DNA of 64,000 nucleotides from Streptomyces longisporoflavus (GCF_014649775.1 NZ_BMTR01000004.1:1-64000); one strand, 5' to 3'; counted from the stretch's first letter, positions 51,994-61,341 are shown. The notes: generated from the letters alone by a model not told the origin. Numbers and translations are program-made.

Positions 51994-52923
51994 ATGGGGG
52001 CAGGGCACGACCACGGACACGCTCATCACGGGGGGACCGCGACGGCGGCGTACCGGGGGCGGCTGCGTATCGCCCTCTCGATCACGCTGACCGTCATGGT
52101 GGTGGAGATCGTCGGCGGCATCATGGCGGATTCGCTCGCGCTCATCGCGGACGCGACGCACATGGCCACGGACGCCCTCGGCCTCGGCATGGCGCTGCTC
52201 GCGATCCAGTTCGCGGGCCGCCCGGCGACGGAGAACCGCACCTTCGGCTATGCCCGCGCCGAGATCCTGGCCGCGCTCGCCAACTGTCTGCTGCTGCTCG
52301 GCGTCGGCGGTTACGTCCTGTTCGAGGCGATCCAGCGGTTCATCACGCCCGCCGAAACCGCGGGCGGACTGACCATCGCCTTCGGCGTCGTCGGCCTGGT
52401 GGCGAACATGATCTCGCTCTCGCTCCTGATGCGCGGCCAGCAGGACAGCCTGAACGTGCGCGGTGCGTTCCTTGAGGTCATGGCCGACGCCCTTGGCTCC
52501 CTCGCGGTGATCGTGGCGGCGGTCCTCATCCTGACGACCGGCTGGCAGGCCGCGGACCCGATCGCCTCACTGGTCATCGGCCTCATGATCGTCCCGCGTA
52601 CGGTGAAGCTCCTGCGGGAGACCCTGAACGTCCTCCTGGAGTCCGCGCCGAAGAACGTCGACATGGCCGAGGTCCGCTCGCACATACTGGCCCTGCCGGG
52701 CGTCGAGGACGTCCACGACCTGCACGCCTGGACCATCACGTCGGGAATGCCGGTCCTCTCCGCACACGTGGTCGTCAGCACCGAGACGCTGAACGCGATC
52801 GGCAACGAGAAGATGCTGCACGAACTGCAGGGCTGCCTGGGCGACCACTTCGACGTCGAGCACTGCACATTCCAACTGGAGCCGATCGGCCACGCGGAAC
52901 ACGAGGCGAAGCTCTGCCACTGA
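51994..52923 (+). CDS. Cation diffusion facilitator (heavy-metal exporter)
   Basis: This is a 309-residue protein with six transmembrane helices and a His-rich N-terminus (GHDHGHAHHG). Helix II carries HMATD (HxxxD). Helix V has EVMAD, so the His of the usual HxxxD is Glu, as in CzcD-like members; this may shift metal preference. The cytoplasmic C-terminal domain follows (LPGVEDVHDLHAW, a conserved DLHxW motif). It exports Zn, Co, Cd or a related divalent metal by proton antiport. ATG at 51994. Confidence 0.92.
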   Translation: MGAGHDHGHAHHGGTATAAYRGRLRIALSITLTVMVVEIVGGIMADSLALIADATHMATDALGLGMALLAIQFAGRPATENRTFGYARAEILAALANCLLLLGVGGYVLFEAIQRFITPAETAGGLTIAFGVVGLVANMISLSLLMRGQQDSLNVRGAFLEVMADALGSLAVIVAAVLILTTGWQAADPIASLVIGLMIVPRTVKLLRETLNVLLESAPKNVDMAEVRSHILALPGVEDVHDLHAWTITSGMPVLSAHVVVSTETLNAIGNEKMLHELQGCLGDHFDVEHCTFQLEPIGHAEHEAKLCH

Positions 52924-53015
52924 CGCCCCTGAGAGTGGCTTCCGGTGGTTCCTTGCGAGCAGCACCGGTCTCGTGCGGCAGACTTGAGGCTCGTAGACCG
53001 AAGCGAAGGATGGGT

Positions 53016-53609
53016 ATGCCGACCACACCTGCCACCGCGGCGAACAGTTCGTCGAACGGCACCGGAGAAGCGATCTTGCTGGAACTCGTGGACGAGGACG
53101 GCAGGACGATCGGCACAGCGGAGAAACTCTCCGCGCATCAAGCGCCCGGGCAGCTGCACCGGGCGTTCTCCGTTTTCCTCTTCGACGAGCAGGGGCGGCT
53201 GCTCCTGCAACAGCGCGCCCTCGGCAAGTACCACTCCCCCGGCGTCTGGTCGAACACCTGCTGCGGCCACCCGTACCCCGGCGAGGCGCCGTTCGCGGCC
53301 GCCGCGCGCCGGACGTACGAGGAGCTGGGCGTCTCGCCCTCGCTGCTCGCGGAGGCGGGCACGGTGCGCTACAACCACCCGGACCCGGACTCGGGCCTGG
53401 TGGAGCAGGAGTTCAACCACCTCTTCGTGGGGATGGTCCAGTCGCCGCTGCGGCCCGACGCCGACGAGGTGGGCGAGACCGCGTTCGTGACGGCCGGGGA
53501 GCTGGCGGAGCGGCACGCCGAGGGACGGTTCTCCGCGTGGTTCATGACGGTCCTCGACTCGGCGCGGCCCGCGATCCGTGAGCTGACGGGGCCTTCCGCC
53601 GGCTGGTGA
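53016..53609 (+). CDS. idi: Isopentenyl-diphosphate delta-isomerase, type I
   Basis: This is a 197-residue Nudix-fold enzyme that interconverts IPP and DMAPP. The catalytic Cys is in NTCCGHP, the catalytic Glu in VEQEFNHLF, metal ligands in HRAFSVFLF, and the Nudix-like EELGV is present. ATG at 53016 follows GAAGGA; ATG at 53010 is an alternative. It lies 10 kb from the hopanoid operon on the opposite strand and completes C5 supply in the region. It follows the CDF exporter by 92 bases. Confidence 0.95.
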   Translation: MPTTPATAANSSSNGTGEAILLELVDEDGRTIGTAEKLSAHQAPGQLHRAFSVFLFDEQGRLLLQQRALGKYHSPGVWSNTCCGHPYPGEAPFAAAARRTYEELGVSPSLLAEAGTVRYNHPDPDSGLVEQEFNHLFVGMVQSPLRPDADEVGETAFVTAGELAERHAEGRFSAWFMTVLDSARPAIRELTGPSAGW

Positions 53610-53610
53610 G

Positions 53611-54102
53611 TCAACTTCCGTGCGGGGCGGCTCCGTTGGGCTTCAGGGGCAGGGCCGCCCAGATGACCTTGCCCCCGCTCGCGGTCTGCTCGACGTCGCA
53701 GGCGCCGCCCGCCTCCTGGGTGATCTCGCGGACCAGGAGAAGACCGCGGCCGCCGGTCTGGCCGTGGTCGGCCACCAGGGCGGTCGGGCGGTAGGGATGG
53801 TCGTCCTCCACGGAGACCCGCACCCACTCGGCGCCCACCGCCACCTCCACCGCCAGCATGGGCGAGAGCAGGGCCGCGTGCCGCACCGCGTTGGTGACCA
53901 GTTCGGAAACGATCAGGAGCAAGCCCTGCACGAGGTCGTCCGACGCGGGCACGCCCTGCCGGGTGAGCAGGTCGCGTACCGCGTGCCGTGCCTGGGGCAC
54001 CGAGGCGTCGACCGCGGCGGCGGTGAACCGCCACACCCCCTCGTACGGCACCTTCTCGGTCTCGCGAGGGAGTGGGCCCAGCCCCCTCCCCTCGTCGTCC
54101 AT
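53611..54102 (-). CDS. RsbW-like ATP-binding protein (anti-sigma-factor type)
   Basis: This is a 163-residue GHKL ATPase of the HATPase_c_2 type. N box LLLIVSELVTNAVRHA and G boxes VEDDHPYRP and TGGRGLLLVREI are present. Such proteins are common in Streptomyces as anti-sigma factors or regulators. ATG at 54102 (MDDEGRG) has a weak ribosome-binding site, and GTG at 54138 would add 12 residues. It converges with idi; the stops are two bases apart. No anti-anti-sigma or sigma gene is adjacent. Confidence 0.85.
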   Translation of the reverse strand: MDDEGRGLGPLPRETEKVPYEGVWRFTAAAVDASVPQARHAVRDLLTRQGVPASDDLVQGLLLIVSELVTNAVRHAALLSPMLAVEVAVGAEWVRVSVEDDHPYRPTALVADHGQTGGRGLLLVREITQEAGGACDVEQTASGGKVIWAALPLKPNGAAPHGS

Positions 54103-54237
54103 CGTCCGGTCGCCGCCCTTGCGCTCGATTGTCACCACACATCGAGTGTTGGGAACGCACTGGGTGCGACCGCATGACTGACCAGAAGTCAGCAATTATC
54201 GGCGGTATCTGATCACGTTCGTCCGACCGCGTCAGCC

Positions 54238-54963
54238 CTACGACAGTTCCTGTTCCCCCGGCTTCGCTTTCGTGCCTTCTTCGGTTTGTACGGGTTGTGC
54301 CGGTTGTGCGGGGGGTTCTTGGCGCTCCGTGACCATGCTCACGATCCGGCGCCCGCCGAGGCCCGTGGCCAGCAGGCCCAGGCCGTCGAAGAGCAGTGCG
54401 AGCGAGAAGAAGCAGCCGATCACGTACTGGCTGCTGCTGGGCCAGTTGGCGAGCACGAGGATGCCGAGCAGCAGACCGAAGGCACCCTGCACGAGCGTCC
54501 AGCCGAACTGCGGTCCGCGCACCACCAGGCTCCCGACCAGGCGGAAGACACCTCCGGTCAGGAACAGCAGCGCCGCGAACATCGTCAGAGCCTCCGCCGC
54601 CACTTCCGGCCTGCGGATGATCACTACACCGGCCGCGAGGTTCAGCGCCGCCACCACGACACCCAGCCAGAAGAAGTTCGTGCCGCGCGACTGCACCGCG
54701 TGCAGCAGCCCGACGAAGCCGCCCACCAGGAGCAGCCAGCCGAAGAGGAGCATGGAGGTGAGGGTGGCCACGCCCGTGTACACGAGGCCCACGATTCCCG
54801 CCACCGCGAGGATCGCGCCGAGCAGGGCGAGCCAGCCGAAGCCGCGGTTGAGCCGCTTGGCGTCTTTGGCCCCCGGCGCGGCGGGGTTCGGCGGCCCGCT
54901 GGACCCGGGGCTCTCGGCGGATGGGGAGGTGTCGGCGGGCTTGGAGGTCTTGAACAGGGCCAT
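54238..54963 (-). CDS. HdeD-family membrane protein
   Basis: This is a 241-residue protein with six transmembrane helices of the HdeD/DUF308 repeat type (GWLLLVGGFVGLLHAVQSR and RRPEVAAEALTMFAALLFLTGGVFRL). A Pro/Ser-rich cytoplasmic N-terminus and a Gln/Pro-rich tail flank the membrane part. HdeD is linked to acid resistance in enterobacteria; the actinobacterial role is unknown. It is divergent from the crotonase-fold gene 93 bases away. Confidence 0.85.
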   Translation of the reverse strand: MALFKTSKPADTSPSAESPGSSGPPNPAAPGAKDAKRLNRGFGWLALLGAILAVAGIVGLVYTGVATLTSMLLFGWLLLVGGFVGLLHAVQSRGTNFFWLGVVVAALNLAAGVVIIRRPEVAAEALTMFAALLFLTGGVFRLVGSLVVRGPQFGWTLVQGAFGLLLGILVLANWPSSSQYVIGCFFSLALLFDGLGLLATGLGGRRIVSMVTERQEPPAQPAQPVQTEEGTKAKPGEQELS

Positions 54964-55056
54964 CAGCGTCTCCGTCCTGCTTCCCCCGCTGCGCAGAGTT
55001 CTCAGGGCCGCCCCTTCTTGATCGTACGTTCGGGGCGTGCGGATAGCATCCGGCGC

Positions 55057-55818
55057 ATGGAGCCGCAGCTGAGGCACGCCGTCACCGACGGTGTCGCCAC
55101 CGTCGTCATCGACCATCCGGCCAAGCGCAACGCCATGACGGCGGACATGTGGCGGCAGCTGCCGCCGCTGCTCGCCGGGCTCGCCGCCGACCCGGCCGTA
55201 CGGACGGTCGTGCTGACCGGCGAGGGCGCGACCTTCTGCGCGGGGGCCGACATCTCCTCGCTGCGGCAGTCGCCGGGCGAGGCACAGGAGCTCGCGGTGC
55301 TGGCCGAGGAGGCGCTCGCGGCCTTTCCGAAGCCGACGCTCGCGGCGGTGCGGGGCTACTGCGTGGGCGGGGGCAGCCAGCTCGCGGCGGCCTGTGATCT
55401 GCGGTTCGCGGACGAGGGCGCCCTCTTCGGGATCACTCCGGCGAAGCTGGGCATCGTCTACCCTTCCTCGTCCACGCGGCGCCTGGTGTCCCTTGTGGGG
55501 CCCGCCACCGCCAAGTACCTGCTGTTCTCGGGCGAGTTGATCGGTGCGGAACGTGCGCTGCGCACCGGTCTGGTGGACGAGGTGCCGCCCGCGGGCGAGC
55601 TGGACAAGCGGGTCGCGGAGTTCACCAGGATCCTCGCCGCGCGCTCGCAGCTGACGCAGGCCGCGGCCAAGGAGTTCGCCGCGGGGCGCCTTGACCGGGA
55701 CGCCTACTGGGGCGAGCAGGCGCGCGCGGGCGGCGACACCGCCGAGGGTGTCGCCGCCTTCCTGGAGCGCCGCGAGCCGCGCTTCACGTGGATGCCCCGG
55801 GCGACCCCCGCCGACTGA
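55057..55818 (+). CDS. Crotonase (enoyl-CoA hydratase)-fold protein without the hydratase glutamates
   Basis: This 253-residue protein has the crotonase fold: RNAMTADMW, oxyanion-hole GEGATFCAGADISSL and GYCVGGGSQLAAACDLRFADEGALFGITPAKLG. In true enoyl-CoA hydratases two Glu residues act in catalysis, in GGGCE and in PEI. Here the positions read Gln (GGGSQ) and Ala (ITPAK), so hydration is unlikely. The CoA-binding scaffold is intact, and isomerase, thioesterase or decarboxylase-like activity is possible. The 3' end overlaps the DJ-1/PfpI gene on the other strand by 35 bases. Confidence 0.88.
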   Translation: MEPQLRHAVTDGVATVVIDHPAKRNAMTADMWRQLPPLLAGLAADPAVRTVVLTGEGATFCAGADISSLRQSPGEAQELAVLAEEALAAFPKPTLAAVRGYCVGGGSQLAAACDLRFADEGALFGITPAKLGIVYPSSSTRRLVSLVGPATAKYLLFSGELIGAERALRTGLVDEVPPAGELDKRVAEFTRILAARSQLTQAAAKEFAAGRLDRDAYWGEQARAGGDTAEGVAAFLERREPRFTWMPRATPAD

Positions 55819-56440
55819 AGCGGCCGGCCGCGCGGAACTGCTCGACCAGGTGCGCCGGCGCCTTCCGCGGCGAACCGGCGTCGTAGGGCGGCTGCGGGTC
55901 GTACTCCGTCAGGAGCTGCACGGCCCGGGCCCGCTCGTCCCCCGCGATCCGGCCGACGAGGGCGAGCCCCATGTCGATGCCGGAGGAGACGCCGGCCGCC
56001 GTGACGTACTTGCCGTCGAACACGACCCGCTCCTCCGTCGGCTCCGCGCCGAACCGCTCCAGCTCCGCGAGCGCGAGCCAGTGCGAGGTGGCGCGGCGGC
56101 CCTTGAGCAGTCCGGCGGAGGCGAGCAGGAGGGAGCCGGTGCACACGGACGTGGTCCAGGTGCTGGTGGCGTCCGCGGAGCGCAGCCAGCCAAGCAGCGC
56201 CTCGTTCGCCATCTGCTCGCTCTGCCCCGGTCCGCCGGGGACGACGAGGACGTCGGGTTCGGGCACGTCGGCCAGGGCGCGGTCGGCCACGAGCGCGAGG
56301 GAACCGCTGTCGTTGCGCACCGGCCCGGGGCGCTCCGCCACGAAGACGGTCTCGGCGCCGGGCACACGGCTGAGGATCTCGTACGGGCCGACGGCGTCCA
56401 GGGCCGTGAAGCGGTCGAACAGGACGATGGCGATCTGCAT
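55784..56440 (-). CDS. DJ-1/PfpI-family protein
   Basis: This is a 218-residue protein with the DJ-1/PfpI fold: IAIVLFDRFTALDAVGPYEILSR, VPGGPGQ, and the nucleophile elbow VCTGSLLLASAGLL followed by ATSHW. The Cys in SVCTGS is the predicted active residue. It resembles the N-terminal half of the neighbouring GlxA-type regulator, but has no AraC domain. ATG at 56440. It follows the regulator by seven bases and is likely co-transcribed. Isonitrile hydratase and glyoxalase-like activities are known in this fold. Confidence 0.88.
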   Translation of the reverse strand: MQIAIVLFDRFTALDAVGPYEILSRVPGAETVFVAERPGPVRNDSGSLALVADRALADVPEPDVLVVPGGPGQSEQMANEALLGWLRSADATSTWTTSVCTGSLLLASAGLLKGRRATSHWLALAELERFGAEPTEERVVFDGKYVTAAGVSSGIDMGLALVGRIAGDERARAVQLLTEYDPQPPYDAGSPRKAPAHLVEQFRAAGRFSRRGSPGAST

Positions 56441-56447
56441 GGGGTGC

Positions 56448-57467
56448 CTATCCGTGGAGGGCGGGGACCGGCCGTGGTGCGCTTGAGGCAATCGGGGCGC
56501 GCGGGGCGAGTGGGCCTTGGAAGCGCCGTCTGTACTCGGCGGGCGCCGCGCCGAGGATCTTGACGAAGGCCCGGCGCATCGCCTCCGGAGTGCCGTAGCC
56601 GCAGGCGCGCGAGATCTGCTCCACTCCGTCGGAGGTGTCCTCCAGGAGCCGCCGCGCGTGCTCGACGCGCACGCGCTCGACGTACCTGCCCGGCGTCATG
56701 CCGGTCTCCGTCTGGAAAGCGCGGGCGAAGTGCCGGGGAGAGAGCCGGGCGCGGGCGGCGAGCGACTCGACGCACAGATCGTCGTCCGGATGCTCGGTGA
56801 TCCACTGCTGGACCTCGCGCAGGGGCTCACGCCGGGCGGTCTGCGCGGCGAGCTGGGCGCTGAACTGCGCCTGGTTCGCGGGACGCCGCAGGAAGACGAC
56901 GAGGAAGCGGGCGACCGTCAGCGCCTCGTCCCGGCTCAGATCCTCCTCCACGAGCGCGAGCGCCAGGTCGATGCCCGCGGTCACGCCCGCGGACGTCGCG
57001 ACGTGACCGTCGCGGACGAAGATCGGATCGGGGTCGACCTCGACGGCGGGGTGGTCGCGGGCGAGCTTGTCACAGAACGCCCAGTGCGTCGTCGCCCGGC
57101 GGCCGTCCAGGAGGCCGGCCTCGGCGAGGAGGATCGCGCCGGTGCAGACCGAGACCAGGCGCTGCGCGCGGGGGGCGTTCTCGCGGATCCAGGCGATCAG
57201 GCGCGGGTCGGCCTCGCGGGTGCCGAGGCCGCCGGGGGCCAGGAGGGTGTGCGGGACAGGGGCATCGGCGAGGGAGCAGTCCGGTACGAGGGTGAGTCCG
57301 CTGGAGGTACGTACGGGGGCGCCGTCCAGGGACGCGGTGCGGATAAGGTACGCGGGTTCGTCGCCGCCGCGGCAGGCGGCGGCGCCCGCGAAGACTTCCA
57401 CCGGCCCCGTGACGTCGAGACTCTGCACCCCGTCGAAGAGGACGACCAGTACGGTTCGCTGCTCCAT
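56448..57467 (-). CDS. GlxA-family transcriptional regulator (DJ-1/PfpI + AraC)
   Basis: This is a 339-residue regulator. An N-terminal DJ-1/PfpI domain (VLFDGVQSLDVTGPVEVFAGA, with VCTGAILLAEAGLLDGRRATTHW near residue 110) is fused to a C-terminal AraC DNA-binding domain (SLAARARLSPRHFARAFQTETGMTPGRYVERVR, about residues 235-270). ATG at 57467 starts the fold. It probably controls its own operon with the downstream DJ-1/PfpI gene. A perfect 22-bp direct repeat lies in the upstream region (57523-57585). Confidence 0.9.
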   Translation of the reverse strand: MEQRTVLVVLFDGVQSLDVTGPVEVFAGAAACRGGDEPAYLIRTASLDGAPVRTSSGLTLVPDCSLADAPVPHTLLAPGGLGTREADPRLIAWIRENAPRAQRLVSVCTGAILLAEAGLLDGRRATTHWAFCDKLARDHPAVEVDPDPIFVRDGHVATSAGVTAGIDLALALVEEDLSRDEALTVARFLVVFLRRPANQAQFSAQLAAQTARREPLREVQQWITEHPDDDLCVESLAARARLSPRHFARAFQTETGMTPGRYVERVRVEHARRLLEDTSDGVEQISRACGYGTPEAMRRAFVKILGAAPAEYRRRFQGPLAPRAPIASSAPRPVPALHG

Positions 57468-57522
57468 GCCCCTGATTCTTGGTCCCGCACCTGATGGCCG
57501 CAATGACGTATGGCCCTCTTTT

Positions 57523-57585
57523 CCTGCCATCGGCTGTCCTCGGCTGCTCTCGGCTGCCCCTCACCTGCCATCGGCTGTCCTCGGC
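57523..57585. repeat. 22-bp perfect direct repeat upstream of the GlxA-type regulator
   Basis: CCTGCCATCGGCTGTCCTCG plus GC occurs at 57523-57544 and again at 57564-57585, a 41-bp period (nearly four helical turns). A shortened CTCTCGGCTG copy lies between. AraC proteins often bind such direct repeats. Confidence 0.7.
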
Positions 57586-57660
57586 GGACCGGCCGCCCGG
57601 GACGACCACGGCGGCCGGGAGGACGGTACGCCCCGCGTGAGCGCCCCGGCCTTCACCTCA

Positions 57661-57676
57661 TACCAACCAGTCGGTA
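57661..57676. promoter_or_regulatory. TetR-type near-palindrome before the SCO6745-family gene
   Basis: TACCAACCAGTCGGTA matches its complement at six of eight half-site positions and resembles TetR operators of actinobacteria (taccgaccagtcggta). It ends ten bases before the ATG at 57687, overlapping the likely leader and ribosome-binding zone. Confidence 0.4.
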
Positions 57677-57686
57677 ACGTGCGTCC

Positions 57687-58577
57687 ATGACTTCTCTCTC
57701 GCCCCCCTCCCCGGCCGCGTCACTGCACCCTCGCGCGGGACGTCGGTGTCACAACGTGCTCAATTCGCTGCACTCGACGCACTACTTCTCGCCCGACACG
57801 GGCCGCGTGCTGGCCGAGACCGGGATCACCGACCCCAGGGCCGTCAATTTCGCCGTGCGTACGGCGGCCATGGGACCGGTCGGGGCGGGAGTGGTCACGG
57901 CCGCGTTCTACAACTACAAGCACGAGGCCGTCGCCCGGCACGTCCCCGGCATCTGGCGCGTCGCCTCCCCCGAGGACGTCCTCGCCGCACGCCTGCGCGC
58001 CGTCGACGCGACGCTGCGGCGCCTCCTCGGCGAGGACGCCCTCGCGTCCCCCGAGGTGGCGGAGGCGGCCGAGCTCGCGCTGCGCGCCACCGAGGCCTGC
58101 TCCCGTTCCGCACGCCCTCTCTACGCCGCCCACGCGGACCTGCCCGTCCCCGAGCAGCCGCACCTCGCGCTCTGGCACGCCGCGACCCTGCTGCGCGAGC
58201 ACCGGGGCGACGGCCACCTCACGGTCCTCCAGCACGCGGAACTCGACGGCCTGGAGGCCCTGGTGAGCCACACGGCGACCGGCAAGGGCATGCGGCCGAA
58301 GTGGAACTTCTCCACGCGCGGCTGGAACCAGGAGGAATGGGACGCGGCTGTCCAGCGCCTGCACGCCCGCGGACTGCACGACGGGGTCGCCGAGTTGACG
58401 GAGGCGGGCGTCGAGCTGCGCCGGGACGTCGAGGAGGCCACGGACCGTCTCGACCGGGCGCCGTACGAGCACCTGGGCGCCGCTGGCGTCGAGCGCCTGA
58501 CGGAGCTGGGGACGGTCTTCGCGGGCGCCGCGCTGCAGGCCGGGGCGTTCCCGGCGGACCTGCTCGGCAAGGAGTAG
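57687..58577 (+). CDS. SCO6745-family protein (winged-helix-like)
   Basis: This is a 296-residue protein of the family typified by S. coelicolor SCO6745, whose function is not assigned. It opens with LHPRAGRRCHNVLNSLHSTHYFSPD and later has TGKGMRPKWNFSTRGWNQEEWD. The C-terminal half (EEWDAAVQRLHARGLHDG) resembles a MarR-like winged helix. A TetR-like palindrome (57661-57676) lies ten bases before the ATG. Confidence 0.75.
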   Translation: MTSLSPPSPAASLHPRAGRRCHNVLNSLHSTHYFSPDTGRVLAETGITDPRAVNFAVRTAAMGPVGAGVVTAAFYNYKHEAVARHVPGIWRVASPEDVLAARLRAVDATLRRLLGEDALASPEVAEAAELALRATEACSRSARPLYAAHADLPVPEQPHLALWHAATLLREHRGDGHLTVLQHAELDGLEALVSHTATGKGMRPKWNFSTRGWNQEEWDAAVQRLHARGLHDGVAELTEAGVELRRDVEEATDRLDRAPYEHLGAAGVERLTELGTVFAGAALQAGAFPADLLGKE

Positions 58578-58704
58578 CCGGGACCACGAGGAGCGGACAG
58601 GCGGGGCACGCGGCGGCCGGGGATTGTCCGGGGCCGTACGAGGTACCCGTCCGTCTCCGGTCCCGCGCGCTGTGTGCGGGACCTGGCGACGAAAGGGGAA
58701 TCCC

Positions 58705-58860
58705 GTGTTCCGTGCGATCTGGGACATCCTGCGCACGATCGGCACGGCGCTCGCCCTCCTGGTGACCTGGCCCTTCCGCGCTCTGGCCCGCCTCTTCGGC
58801 AAAGCCTCACGCTCCGCAGGCCGGACGGGACGCCGGCCGGCGCGGGCACGCCGGGTCTGA
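58705..58860 (+). CDS. LPFR-motif small protein
   Basis: This is a 51-residue protein. It has a hydrophobic helix (IWDILRTIGTALALLVTW) followed by PFRALARLFGKASR, the signature of small actinobacterial LPFR proteins (here WPFR), and a very basic tail. GTG follows GAAAGGGGAA. It probably sits at the membrane; function unknown. Confidence 0.75.
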   Translation: MFRAIWDILRTIGTALALLVTWPFRALARLFGKASRSAGRTGRRPARARRV

Positions 58861-58923
58861 TCCCCCCGCTGTCGGTGCCACCTGCCACAATTGCCCGGCA
58901 ACCCCAGTGAGAAGGCGGGAAAC

Positions 58924-61320
58924 GTGGCACCTCTGCAGACGTCCACTCCAGCATCGATCGAAGGCAGGATCGCCGAAGAACTCGGCGTACGGGAGCGGCA
59001 GGTGAAGGCCGCCGTCGACCTGCTCGACGGCGGCTCGACGGTGCCCTTCATCGCTCGCTACCGCAAGGAAGCGACCGAGATGCTCGACGACGCGCAGCTG
59101 CGCACGCTCGAGGAGCGCCTGCGCTATCTGCGGGAGCTCGAGGAGCGGCGCACGGCGATCCTCGAATCGGTGCGCGAGCAGGGCAAGCTCACCGACGAAC
59201 TCGAGGCGCAGATCCGCGCCGCCGACACCAAGGCGCGGCTCGAGGACATCTACCTGCCGTTCAAGCCGAAGCGCCGCACGAAGGCGCAGATCGCCCGCGA
59301 GGCAGGCCTCGAACCGCTGGCCGACGGACTGCTCGGCGACCCCTCGGTGGAGCCGCTCGCCGCGGCCACGGCCTTCGTGGACGCCGACAAGGGCGTCGCG
59401 GAGCCGCAGGCCGCCCTGGACGGCGCCCGCGCGATCCTCGCCGAGCGGTTCTCCGAGGACGCCGACCTGATCGGCGAGCTGCGCGAGCGCATGTGGGTGC
59501 GCGGCCGTCTCGTCGCGAAGGTCCGCGACGGCAAGGAGGAGGCCGGCGCCAAGTTCGCCGACTACTTCGACTTCGCCGAGCCCTTCAAGGAGCTGCCCTC
59601 GCACCGCGTCCTCGCGATGCTGCGCGGCGAGAAGGAGGACGTGCTCGACCTCGTCCTCGAACCGGAGGAGGCCACGGAGGGCCCGTCCTCGTACGAGGGG
59701 ATGGTCGCCCACCGCTTCGGCATCCAGGACCGGGGCCGCCCCGCGGACAAGTGGCTGCAGGACACGGTGCGCTGGTCCTGGCGGACCCGCATCCTGGTGC
59801 ACCTGGGGATCGACCTGCGCCTGCGCCTGCGTACGGCCGCCGAGGACGAGGCCGTGCGGGTCTTCGCGTCGAACCTGCGCGACCTGCTGCTCGCCGCACC
59901 GGCGGGCACGCGCGCGACGCTGGGGCTCGACCCCGGTTTCCGTACGGGCGTGAAGGTCGCCGTGGTCGACGCGACCGGCAAGGTCGTCGCCACCGACGTC
60001 ATCAACCCGCACGTCCCGGCGAACAAGTGGGACCAGTCCCTGGCCACGCTCGCGAAGCTCGCCAAGGAGCACTCGGTCGACCTGATCGCGATCGGGAACG
60101 GCACGGCGTCCCGCGAGACGGACAAGCTCGCCGGCGAACTCATCGCGAAGCACCCGGAGTTGAACCTCACGAAGGTGATGGTCTCCGAGGCGGGCGCCTC
60201 GGTGTACTCCGCGTCGGCCTTCGCCTCGCAGGAGCTGCCCGACATGGACGTGTCGCTGCGCGGCGCCGTGTCCATCGCGCGCCGCCTCCAGGACCCGCTC
60301 GCCGAACTGGTGAAGATCGACCCGAAGTCCATCGGCGTCGGCCAGTACCAGCACGACCTCTCCGAGGTGAAGCTGTCCCGCTCCCTCGACGCGGTCGTGG
60401 AGGACTGTGTGAACGGCGTGGGCGTGGACGTGAACACCGCGTCCGCCCCGCTGCTCGCCCGGGTCTCCGGCATCGGCGCCGGACTCGCCGAGAACATCGT
60501 GTCGCACCGCGACGCGAACGGCCCCTTCACGTCCCGCAAGGGCCTCAAAGACGTGGCCCGGCTCGGCCCCAAGGCGTACGAGCAGTGTGCGGGCTTCCTG
60601 CGCATCCGCGGCGGCGACGACCCGCTGGACGCCTCCGCCGTGCACCCCGAGGCCTATCCGGTGGTGCGCAGGATGGCGAAGAAGACGGGCGGCGAGGTCG
60701 CCTCGCTCGTCGGGGACACGGCGACGCTGCGCTCGCTGCGGCCGGACGAGTTCGTGGACGAGTCCTTCGGCCTGCCGACCGTGACCGACATCCTCAAGGA
60801 GCTGGAGAAGCCCGGGCGCGACCCGCGTCCGGCGTTCAAGACGGCGACCTTCAAGGACGGCGTCGAGAAGATCTCCGACCTCGCGTCCGGGATGGTCCTT
60901 GAGGGCGTCGTCACGAACGTGGCGGCGTTCGGCGCCTTCGTGGACATCGGCGTCCACCAGGACGGGCTCGTGCACGTCTCCGCGATGTCCAGGACGTTCG
61001 TCAAGGACCCGCGGGACGTGGTGAAGCCGGGCGACATCGTCAAGGTGAAGGTGATGGACGTCGACATCCCGCGCAAGCGGATCTCGCTGACGCTGCGCCT
61101 GGACGACGAGGCGACCCCGGCGGGCGGCGAGCAGCCCAAGCGCGGCGGGCGTCCGCCGCAGCAGCGGGGCCAGCGGCCCCCGCGCAAGGAGGGCGGCCAG
61201 GGCAGCCAGGGCGGTCAGGGCCGGGGCCAGCGCAAGGAGCGGCAGGGCCCGCCCCCGGCCAACGACGCGATGGCGGACGCGCTGCGCCGGGCCGGGCTTC
61301 TGGACCCCAAGAAGCGCTGA
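58924..61320 (+). CDS. tex: Tex-family RNA-binding transcription accessory protein
   Basis: This is a 798-residue protein. The Tex N-terminal domain ([33 protein letters not shown]) is followed by a YqgF/RNase H-like core ([17 protein letters not shown]), paired helix-hairpin-helix motifs ([24 protein letters not shown]) and a C-terminal S1 domain ([30 protein letters not shown]). A Gly/Gln/Arg-rich tail of about 60 residues and TLR-like end ([15 protein letters not shown]) follow. It binds RNA and aids transcription. The GTG at 58924 matches the family start. Confidence 0.95.
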   Translation: MAPLQTSTPASIEGRIAEELGVRERQVKAAVDLLDGGSTVPFIARYRKEATEMLDDAQLRTLEERLRYLRELEERRTAILESVREQGKLTDELEAQIRAADTKARLEDIYLPFKPKRRTKAQIAREAGLEPLADGLLGDPSVEPLAAATAFVDADKGVAEPQAALDGARAILAERFSEDADLIGELRERMWVRGRLVAKVRDGKEEAGAKFADYFDFAEPFKELPSHRVLAMLRGEKEDVLDLVLEPEEATEGPSSYEGMVAHRFGIQDRGRPADKWLQDTVRWSWRTRILVHLGIDLRLRLRTAAEDEAVRVFASNLRDLLLAAPAGTRATLGLDPGFRTGVKVAVVDATGKVVATDVINPHVPANKWDQSLATLAKLAKEHSVDLIAIGNGTASRETDKLAGELIAKHPELNLTKVMVSEAGASVYSASAFASQELPDMDVSLRGAVSIARRLQDPLAELVKIDPKSIGVGQYQHDLSEVKLSRSLDAVVEDCVNGVGVDVNTASAPLLARVSGIGAGLAENIVSHRDANGPFTSRKGLKDVARLGPKAYEQCAGFLRIRGGDDPLDASAVHPEAYPVVRRMAKKTGGEVASLVGDTATLRSLRPDEFVDESFGLPTVTDILKELEKPGRDPRPAFKTATFKDGVEKISDLASGMVLEGVVTNVAAFGAFVDIGVHQDGLVHVSAMSRTFVKDPRDVVKPGDIVKVKVMDVDIPRKRISLTLRLDDEATPAGGEQPKRGGRPPQQRGQRPPRKEGGQGSQGGQGRGQRKERQGPPPANDAMADALRRAGLLDPKKR

Positions 61321-61341
61321 CCCGCGCAGCGCCGGCGGAGG

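Noticed and set aside
54286..55818. 510-codon frame including the crotonase gene
   Set aside because: The first 257 codons are a His/Glu/Arg-rich shadow of the HdeD-like gene; the fold begins at ATG 55057.
58624..58860. 78-codon version of the LPFR small protein
   Set aside because: The extra N-terminus lacks homology, and the GTG at 58705 has the good ribosome-binding site.
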